This document shows positions 57,059 through 64,000 of a stretch of DNA of 64,000 bases, in pieces. The stretch comes from Tiliqua scincoides (Eukaryota; Chordata; Lepidosauria; Squamata; Scincidae), in contig NC_089830.1 of NCBI RefSeq assembly GCF_035046505.1, positions 16,296,315 to 16,360,314 of the forward strand, read 5' to 3'. A program made the translations under genes and the position numbers. The first letter of the stretch is position 1. Each line of letters starts with the position of its first letter. The notes under the pieces are model-generated. The model saw nothing but the letters and a program-made list of their open reading frames with translations. It was not told the DNA's origin and did no database searches.

Positions 57059-57269
57059 TGCACTTGGGAAAATGCTCCAGATCGGAACAGGCTACTTTGT
57101 ATATCTTTTTAACAATGATAGTCAATGAGGCTTACTCCTGGGTAAGTGTGGGTGGGACTGCAGCCCTTGGGATGTTTGGGAAATTCTTTTAAAAAGATCA
57201 GCAAGTGCTTGGGAGGGTTAGGGTTTTTCTTTATTTTAAATACATTTTTAAACTTATTGTGAACCTTTT

Positions 57270-57633
57270 CAGTGTTTCTCAAACTGTGGGTTGGGACCCA
57301 CTAGGTAGGTCGTGAGTCAGTTTCAGGTGGGTGCCCATTCACTTCAATATTTTATTTGTAATATATTAGACTTGATGCTACTATGGTATGTGACTGCATT
57401 TGGGGAAATGTTACAGACCAGTACTTTTAACAAGTTACTGTGTATATTCTTTTAACAACAATAGTAAATGGGACTTACTCCTCAGTATGTGTGGGTAGGA
57501 TTGCAGCCCAGGATCGTTAAAAAATTTTCCTACCTGATGATGTCACTTCCAATTATGACATCACTTCCAGTGGGCCCTGACAGATTCTCATTCTAAAAAG
57601 TGGGTCCCAGTGCTAAATGTGTGAGAATCACTT
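57270..57633. mobile_element. hAT element nested in hAT
   Basis: The ends CAGTGTTTCTCAAACTGTGG and GTGTGAGAATCACTT are present. The interior (TTTGTAATATATTAGACTTG, ACATCACTTCCAGTGGG) is a near-complete copy of the family seen at 17633-18470. Confidence 0.85.
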
Positions 57634-57653
57634 AAGTTTAATTTACTAACTAA

Positions 57654-57832
57654 GGGCCCAATCCTATCCAGCTTTTCAGTGTTGGTGCTACTGTGCCAAT
57701 GGGGTGTGCACTGTATCTTATGGTGAGGAGGTACTCACAGAGACCTCCTCAAGGTATGGGAGCATTTGATCCCTTACCTTGGGACTGCATTGAGGCTGAA
57801 CTGGTGCTGGAAAGTTGGATAGGATTGGGCCC
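57654..57832. mobile_element. Harbinger-like MITE, short family, complete
   Basis: GGGCCCAATCCTATCCAGCT and its inverted partner GGGCCCAATCCTATCCAACT form near-perfect ends. The flanks are TAA and TTA. Confidence 0.85.
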
Positions 57833-57856
57833 TTAATCAGATTTAATTTGTCGTAC

Positions 57857-57857
<1 letters not shown>

Positions 57858-57888
<31 letters not shown>
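57858..57888. repeat. (TG)n microsatellite
   Basis: About 15 TG units. Confidence 0.95.
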
Positions 57889-57889
<1 letters not shown>

Positions 57890-58450
57890 AAATTTCCTTG
57901 TTCTATGATGCCACTTCCAGCCATGACATCACTTCCAGGTTAATAGTATCACTTCTGGTGGGTCCCAACAGATTGTCATTCTAAAAAGTGGATTCCGGTG
58001 CTGAAAGGTTTGATTATCTCTGCTTTACTGGGTCTCCACGACATGCCTTGGGGTTAGACTTGCTCCCCCCCCCCATACCATCTAGAAACATTCCTCATGT
58101 TATCTTTTTCAAAAAGCGGAATCAGTTTTAAAGTAGTTGAATAATTGCTTTTGGGAGGTGAATTGGTGATGGAACCACTACTAGCCATTCGGCACTGTGC
58201 GCAAACAGCATCAGCTACAGACACCCTGCTGCAAACACTCAGCTTCAATTTCCCCTGTGTTCAGTACTTTAGAGAACTTTGGTCATTTGTAATAAATGCA
58301 GTTAGTGGCCTTCTACAGAGGTCCCACCATTAAATTACATGCATTTTTAATGCAATACGTGTGCATATCTGTCTGGGTACATGAGTGCATACAAAGCGTT
58401 TATAGCTTTCATGTCACTCATAAGCATGCCCGGATAGATTGGCAAGGCAC

Positions 58451-58770
58451 CAGCGGCATCGCTAGAAGGGCGCAAGCTGCACTGGATGACACGCACAGGG
58501 GAGTGACACCCACTACTGGCCAAAAATTATTAAAAACTTTGTATTTTCAAATACCTTCATGTTACATATTATTTGATGCGTACCTTCATGCAGAATGCAA
58601 TGAAACAAACCACACTGAAATATCTCTCTCCTATCAAAAGTTATAGCCCAAGAAACCAGTGGGGGCAGGGCAATGGCGCATCACCACGCACACCACCTGG
58701 GGCATTGGCCCCCCCAACTGCATGGGGGGAGTTCCATCACAGAGATGCGGTGCTGGCCTCCCACAACAGG
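58451..58770. mobile_element. hAT-like fragment, CAGTGGCG class
   Basis: The left end CAGCGGCATCGCTAGAAGGG resembles CAGTGGCGTCACTAGGG at 43916. The interior GCAATGAAACAAACCACACT and TATCAAAAGTTATAGCC is AT-rich. The right end is unclear. Confidence 0.5.
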
Positions 58771-58980
58771 TGATGCAAATTCTACTGATGGCTCTGAATC
58801 GGGGCAACTTATCAATGTGCTATGACTTTCAGTTCCTAGTTCATAACAAAGCAAACCTCTTATTGGTACTCCAGAATGTGCCATGGGGTGACACCCCACT
58901 CTCTCCCCCCAACTAATACCATCTAAAACCATTTATTCAATTAAATATCCATTCCTTGCATTATCTTTTTCAAAACATAG

Positions 58981-59116
58981 GTGGTTGGCAACCTTCAGTC
59001 TCGAAAGACTATGGTAGAAGCCTACAGCACCCGGTATTCCCAGGCGGTCTCCCACCCAAGTACTAACCAGGCCTGACCCTGCTTAGCTTCTGAGATCAGG
59101 CATGTGCAGGGTAACA
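58981..59116 (-). mobile_element. 5S rRNA-derived SINE, copy 4
   Basis: The LINE tail GGTTGGCAACCTTCAGTCTC is followed by reversed 5S sequence including GGCGGTCTCCCACCCAAGTA and GACCCTGCTTAGCTTC. About 12 bases of the 5S head (the CGAGATCGG-type segment) are missing. Confidence 0.9.
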
Positions 59117-59496
59117 TGTTCATAGAATCGGTTTTAAAGTAGTGGAGTAACTGCTGCTGGGAGGCAAGTTGGTGATGGAACCAGTTCTAGCCAATTGGCA
59201 CTATGCACAGCCAGCTTTGGTGGTTGACCACCTGCTCCAAATATGCAAAACCAAAATTTTCATGTGCACAATCCCATGGAGAAATTTCGACGTTTGCATA
59301 AACTTCAGCTAGTGGGCTTGTGCAGAGGTCCCACCTTTCAAATTATATATGCTTTAATGCACTCTAAGTGCATACCTATGTGGGCATATAAGGAGTTTAG
59401 AACTTTTCATGTCATGCATAAGAATGTACTGATATGGTATTAGGAGGCAACTCATCAACATGATGCGATTCTCAGTATATGCTCCAGAAGTCTTAC

Positions 59497-59532
59497 CTCT
59501 GACTCCTGGGACTCATGTGAGGTTTTTTTTGG
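59497..59532 (-). CDS. Repeated micro-exon E (36 nt)
   Basis: The acceptor TTCCTTTTCTGCCCCCAG and donor GTAAGACTTC bracket 36 nt. In phase 0 it reads PKKTSHESQESE. In the phase of B and C a run of eight A leads to a stop. The flanks are alignable with exon A on both sides. The coding phase is uncertain and the exon may be decaying. Confidence 0.35.
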
Positions 59533-60155
59533 CTGGGGGCAGAAAAGGAAAGAAGAAAATACAAAATGTGACTTGGAGAAGTTGTCATGACAAAGTAAGC
59601 CCTTTACTTGCTCTTCGTGTTCATATTTGCTGCAGATTCGCTATGTCTTTTCCTCTCACAGGTTGAGTATGGCCTCCCCCCCCTGTCTAAACCAGGGGTG
59701 GCCAACACGCAGCACACCATGTGACTGCCCCCCAACTGTGGGATGCAGCACATGCCCCACTAGCACAGCTATGCCAGTGCTGGAAAGTTGGTTAGGATTG
59801 CGCCCTTATTCTCTGTCTCTGAACACTTGGGAAAAGAGATGGCCTAGACCACCAGTCTCCAAACTGGAGACCACTGCACAATGGGAAAAGCGTCCCAGTG
59901 CAAACGGTGCTTACTCTTCCGCTGGGGAGCCATCCTTCCCTGCCACCGATCTACCTCGAACAGTCCAATCTGCTGTACTTGGGGGGGGCGAAGCTCAGTT
60001 TGGGGGAGATCGTTGGCAGGGAAGGACAGCTCCCCCATGGAACAGGAAGAGCTGTTCACACGGGGGAGGGAAAAGGCAGGGCTCTGGATCCAGCCTGTGG
60101 GACAGGATCTGGAGAGCCTTGGCCCAGTCATTAATATATGCCCCTAGGCAAATTT

Positions 60156-60204
60156 CTCAGTCTGCTTTCTGCGGAGCCTGATGCTTTTTCTTGCCTGAAG
60201 TCTT
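60156..60204 (-). pseudogene. Decayed micro-exon F
   Basis: An acceptor-like TTTTTCTCTAG precedes a segment that in phase 2 is open (DFRQEKASGSAESRL). The expected GTAAG donor is replaced by AGAAATTT, while the following intron-like CTAGGGGCATATA still matches the other units. Confidence 0.4.
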
Positions 60205-60321
60205 CTAGAGAAAAAGTTTCAAAGGCAGCACCTGGGTGTTCCTGCTGATGACACCTCTGCTCCTTTGCACCCCTCCCCCATTACACCCTTTGCAACACAT
60301 AACAAAAGAATATAAGACCTA

Positions 60322-60795
60322 GAACACAATCCTGAGATTATGCTGGGCCAGGGAGTGTCACAAATGTCTGCGATGACTTCAGAGTTGGGGAGGCTGGCTC
60401 AAGGATGTGTGTCAGCCTCCCCACGCTGGAGCAAGCCCCAAGACCGGAGAGCCCCCATGCCCTCATGGGGAGGGCGGAACTGGGGTGTTCCAGGGGAGGG
60501 CAGGTGTTCGACAGGCCAGGCTCAGGAGAGGGGTGGGGCTAGGATCCAGCACTTAGGTCAGATCCTACCTCCCCTCCTGGGCAGCCTAGCCTAGCGCCAG
60601 GCTGCTCAGATCTGTGCCACCTCTTTAGGAGGCACAGATCTGAGCAGCCCCATTTGGGCCCTTACCACGTTACCTGGGGTAAGGGGAGATGATTCCCCTT
60701 GCCCCAGGTTGCACCATAGCCAGCCCCAACCTTGCACTGGATACAGCGCAGACCAGCCAGCCTGCCTGTTCCAGTGCAGGTTAGGACAGGGCTGT
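60322..60795. mobile_element. Harbinger-like MITE, family A, inverted
   Basis: It carries the reverse of family A (CCTGTTCCAGTGCAGGTTAG, then GACAGGGCTGTGA) and an internal perfect hairpin at 60600-60649 with 19-bp arms GGCTGCTCAGATCTGTGCC. The left terminus is weak. Confidence 0.6.
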
Positions 60796-60800
60796 GATTC

Positions 60801-61271
60801 TGTTAAGGGATCATCCCCGGACCTGCAGGTAATTTGCAGGCTGGATAGTATCAGGCCCTGAAGCCTTGGCCTGACTGCGCACAGCATCATGGGAAGAGAT
60901 GATGCAACATCTGGTGATGCATACCAGGTGACTGTCACCAGGTATGTCACCCCATGTGCCATCAGAGTGACTAAGCACTTTCTAGTTCACTCTGATTGGC
61001 CGTGGCAAGTATATACTCCAGCCAGGGCAAGCTGGGTTGTGGGAGATGCAGAGTGGAGTTTGTGCCGAAGGCTACGTCAGTGTGATCCGTGAATTGTGTG
61101 CTATCTGGACTGTTGCTGTATATATTGTACATAGTAAGGAGACGTTTGGTGGAGGACTTCTGCCGTGTGTCATCTTTGTTCCCTCAAGTGCCAACGCTCT
61201 GGCCTTGAGAGACAGGTGGAGAGTGCAGCCGGACAGCTGTTTGCTGCGGAAACTATACCCGCACCGTAACA
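60801..61271. mobile_element. Solo LTR, family unassigned
   Basis: The 471-bp segment starts TGTTAAGG and ends CGTAACA, with identical 5-bp duplications GATTC on both sides (60796-60800, 61272-61276). It contains an inverted-CCAAT-like GATTGGCC and a TATA-like GTATATAC about 20 bp apart, in promoter-like order for plus-strand transcription. No internal LTR-element genes lie next to it. The matching duplications suggest moderate age. A Ty3/gypsy or retroviral origin cannot be separated from this alone. Confidence 0.75.
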
Positions 61272-61314
61272 GATTCACTCAAGCAGGACCCCATAAGTAA
61301 CTAATGTCACATCT

Positions 61315-61375
61315 CTCTAAACCGCTTTGTGAGCTTTTAGTTGAAAAGCGGTATATAAATAGCAGTTTATCACCC
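61315..61375 (+). mobile_element. L2-like tail fragment
   Basis: TCTAAACCGCTTTGTGAGCT and GAAAAGCGGTATATAAATAG match the squamate L2-type 3' end. Confidence 0.6.
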
Positions 61376-61418
61376 ATAGCCAAAGGACAACTAATAAATG
61401 TGATGTGAGCTTCAGTTC

Positions 61419-61457
61419 CAAGCTGTCCTTTCGCCTATGGCTCTTATCTGCTGGTGG
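61419..61457 (-). pseudogene. Decayed micro-exon G
   Basis: The acceptor TTTATTTCCACCCCAG precedes 39 nt that in phase 0 reads PPADKSHRRKDSL. The donor position reads GAACTG instead of GTAAG. Flanking intron sequence (GGACAACTAATAAATGTGAT, AAAATGCAAATTGTGATGG) aligns with the units at E and H. Confidence 0.4.
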
Positions 61458-62205
61458 CTGGGGTGGAAATAAAGGGGGAAAATGCAAATTGTGATGGCGG
61501 TTCAGATGTGATTGTTATTTCCCATATAAGACACTGCATGTTCAAGTCTCTGCTTCATGAGTTCCCCCTCCCCTTCCTCATATGGGGCAGATGACTCATG
61601 GTCTACCTAGGTTGTCAAAGCAATGTATTGCATTGGGTTTTTGTGGTGGGCCAAAGCAGGGGAAAACATTGACAAAACCCTGCTGGGTTCTCACCAAGCT
61701 GCCCTGGTGACACTTTTCTGTAGGTGCTCCTGACGGGAAGAAGGAGAAACCAGCCTTGACAGCTGTGACATTAGGTGTTTTGTGGTTGAATCCAGTCTAC
61801 ACGGCTAGATTCCAAGTTCCAACCAGTTTCCAAGTCTAGGTGTGAACGTCAAGCTGCATCAATGGCAAGCTAATCCTGCGGTCACCTTCTGCAAGTGGCA
61901 GTGTTCGTGCTGATGTGCATGCTGCTCTGCGCATGTGTTCTGTATTCTGTGTTCATGCTGGTGTGCGCAGAGGATGGGATCAGTTCAAGACCTCCAGAGG
62001 CCTGAAGTGGTGCACCAAAGCCCCCCTACCCTGCAATGTGCCAGCTGTCTGTCTCCACTCCTCCACCTCCTTGTCCAGCTTCCTGAGTTTGAAAAGAGGG
62101 AAATGAAGCAGAGGAGGAAGTGTAGAGGAGAGGGGAGTGAGAGGTCACATCAGAGATGCTCAAGCCCATCACTCTCTTCTCCTCCACACTTCCTTTCCGC
62201 CCCAT

Positions 62206-62352
62206 TGGTTGGCAACCTTCAGTCTCGAAAGACTATGGTATAAGCCTACAGCACCGGGTATTCCCAGGCAGTCTCCCATCCAAGTACTAACCAGGCCTGA
62301 CCCTGCTTAGCTTCCAAGATCAGACGAGATCGGGCATGTGCAGGGTAACAGT
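62206..62352 (-). mobile_element. 5S rRNA-derived SINE, copy 5
   Basis: This is a complete minus-strand copy: TTGGCAACCTTCAGTCTCGA tail, then reversed 5S from GCCTACAGCACCGGGTATTC to GACGAGATCGGGCATGTGCA. It is the best-preserved head in the window. Confidence 0.92.
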
Positions 62353-62740
62353 TGCTGTCACACTCCCCTCCTCCTTTTCCAATCTGGGAGTGAGAGGAGG
62401 AGCAGCAGAGACAGAAGTGGATGCCCCGCTCCACCTACCATACTACCTGAGCTGACTGCCTCAGTTAGCCTCATTGGCAGGCTGGCTCTGACCAAGGGCC
62501 CCATGAAAAAGGCTCATGCTGTACAATTCACCATTCTCGTACGTACCAACGACTGTCGCCGTGCTCTCATGGCTGCCGTTTTTATTCCTCCTTTTTGGTA
62601 TTCTGAATCAATCATATTAGACTGCCCATGGAAGATGGAAAAAGAAAACAGTCAATGGGGAGCCCAAGAAAAATATATCTGTGGGTGATGGCTGTGTGGA
62701 GGTGTGAGGAAGGGGAGAACCACAGAGAGAATCTACCCAC

Positions 62741-64000
62741 AGTAGAATCTCTGTGGGTTAAATTACCAGGCTTGTGCAGCAATGTAATACTGGGGGCGTG
62801 CTATCGTCCTCCAGACCAGAAATCTGATGGGGACCTTGAAATGAGGAAACAGATCAGGGAGGTGACAAGGAAGGACAGGGTTGTAATCATGGGGGACTTC
62901 AATTATCCTCATATTGACTGGGTCAATTTGTGTTCTGGTCACGATAAGGAAACCGGATTTCTTGACGTGCTAAATGACTGTGGCTTAGATCAGCTAGTCA
63001 TGGAGCCCACCAGAGGACAGGTGACTCTGGATTTAATTTTGTGCGGTACGCAGGACCTGGTTAGAGATGTAAACGTTACTGAGCCATTGGGGAACAGTGA
63101 TCATGCTGCGATCCGTTTTGACGTGCACGTTGGGGGAAGAATACCAGGCAAATCTCTAACAAAAACCCTTGACTTCCGACGGGCGGACTTCCCTCAAATG
63201 AGGAGGCTGGTTAGAAGGAGGTTGAAAGGGAGGGTAAAAAGAGTCCAGTCTCTCCAGAGTGCATGGAGGCTGCTTAAAACAACAGTAATAGAGGCCCAGC
63301 AGAGGTGTATACCGCAAAGAAAGAAGGGTTCCACTAAATCCAGGAGAGTGCCCGCATGGCTAACCAGCCAAGTTAGAGAGGCTGTGAAGGGCAAGGAAGC
63401 TTCCTTCCGTAAATGGAAGTCTTGCCCTAATGAAGAGAATAAAAAGGAACATAAACTGTGGCAAAAGAAATGTAAGAAGGTGATAGGGGAGGCCAAGCGA
63501 GACTATGAGGAACGCATGGCCAGCAACATTAAGGGGAATAATAAAAGCTTCTTCAAATATGTTAGAAGCAGGAAACCCGCCAGAGAAGCGGTTGGCCCTC
63601 TGGATGGTGAGGGAGGGAAAGGGGAGATAAAAGGAGACTTAGAGATGGCAGAGAAATTAAATGAGTTCTTTGCATCTGTCTTCACGGCAGAAGACCTCGG
63701 GCAGATACCGCTGCCCGAACGGCCCCTCCTGACCGAGGAGTTAAGTCAGATAGAGGTTAAAAGAGAAGATGTTTCAGACCTCATTGATAAATTAAAGATC
63801 AATAAGTCACCGGGCCCTGATGGCATCCACCCAAGGGTTATTAAGGAATTGAAGAATGAAGTTGCAGATCTCTTGACTAAGGTATGCAACTTGTCCCTCA
63901 AAACAGCCACGGTACCAGAAGATTGGAGGATAGCAAATGTCACGCCTATTTTTAAAAAGGGAAAGAGGGGGACCCGGGAAACTATAGGCCGGTCAGCCTA
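62741..64000 (+). mobile_element. CR1 LINE, second young copy, cut by window edge
   Basis: It is almost identical to 52199-53460 of the long copy and is 5'-truncated within the endonuclease domain. It keeps GDFN where the other copy has GVFN. Near the right edge a G-run (around 63963-63970) is one base shorter than in the other copy, shifting the RT frame. It continues past base 64000. Confidence 0.95.

Larger units (their letters stand above)
56261..58022. mobile_element. Composite hAT insertion, outer layer
   Basis: It starts CAGCAGTTCTCAAACTGTGG and ends GAAAGGTTTGATTATCTCTG between perfect duplications CTTTACTG (56253-56260, 58023-58030). Removing it rejoins the intron of the micro-exon array. 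It contains a MITE with CR1 inside, a second hAT, a short MITE and a TG microsatellite. Confidence 0.82.
58023..59450. repeat. Two tandem intron units of the micro-exon array
   Basis: 58023-58450 and 58856-59450 align over their length (CATACCATCTAGAAAC / TAATACCATCTAAAACC; TTATCTTTTTCAAAA; TTTTAAAGTAGT; GGTGATGGAACCA; AGAGGTCCCACC; TCATGTCA). The first copy is followed by a hAT-like piece (58451-58770) and a unit that has lost its exon near 58805-58850. The second holds a 5S SINE and leads to micro-exon E. Confidence 0.85.

Noticed and set aside
60600-60649. Perfect 19-bp-arm hairpin
   Set aside because: It is the internal palindrome characteristic of MITE family A, seen in weaker form in the other copies, so not a separate regulatory structure.
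1-64000. CRISPR arrays, bacterial operons, tRNA genes
   Set aside because: No regularly spaced direct repeats, no ribosome-binding-site and operon structure, and no cloverleaf with intact A and B boxes outside SINEs.

Overview
The window is vertebrate nuclear DNA, most likely from a squamate reptile. I infer this from the spliced host gene and from the repeat load: CR1 LINEs ending in TTCTTATG repeats, L2-like tails, 5S rRNA-derived SINEs, tRNA-type SINEs, many short hAT, Tigger-like and Harbinger-like elements, and GT/GA microsatellites. Nothing bacterial is present and most open frames are chance.

The host gene I can name is E2F2, on the minus strand. Three coding segments join in phase: exon 1 (37339-37629, with the ATG), exon 2 (6169-6274) and the start of exon 3 (1-155, running off the left edge). 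They encode the N-terminus, the cyclin-binding/nuclear-import motif and the first part of the winged-helix DNA-binding domain. Intron 1 is about 31 kb and intron 2 about 6 kb, and both are packed with transposons. A GC-rich segment at 38390-39075 with two E2F-type sites and an inverted CCAAT box is the likely promoter. Between it and the ATG lies a four-copy degenerate tandem repeat.

From 39 to 47.4 kb the DNA is an accretion of mobile elements: an old CR1 cut by three later insertions, Harbinger-like MITEs, a Myb/SANT-like reading frame and a 1.25 kb hAT element. From 47.4 to 61.5 kb there is a second apparent minus-strand gene that I cannot name. It shows at least seven copies of an exon-like unit with similar splice-site and intron sequence around very different tiny exons, five of them intact and all a multiple of three long (36-63 nt). 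A candidate terminal exon and poly(A) signal lie downstream at 47.4-48.3 kb. A nearly complete CR1 (51.4-54.9 kb), a nested hAT composite (56.3-58.0 kb), a solo LTR (60.8-61.3 kb) and SINEs are inserted in or beside this array. A second, nearly identical CR1 runs off the right edge.

Two genome-level patterns stand out. Most hAT insertions have 8-bp target duplications of the form nnnTAnnn. A LINE fragment, a 5S-derived SINE family and a 467-480 bp retro-element share one 3' tail, which suggests one reverse transcriptase moves all three.
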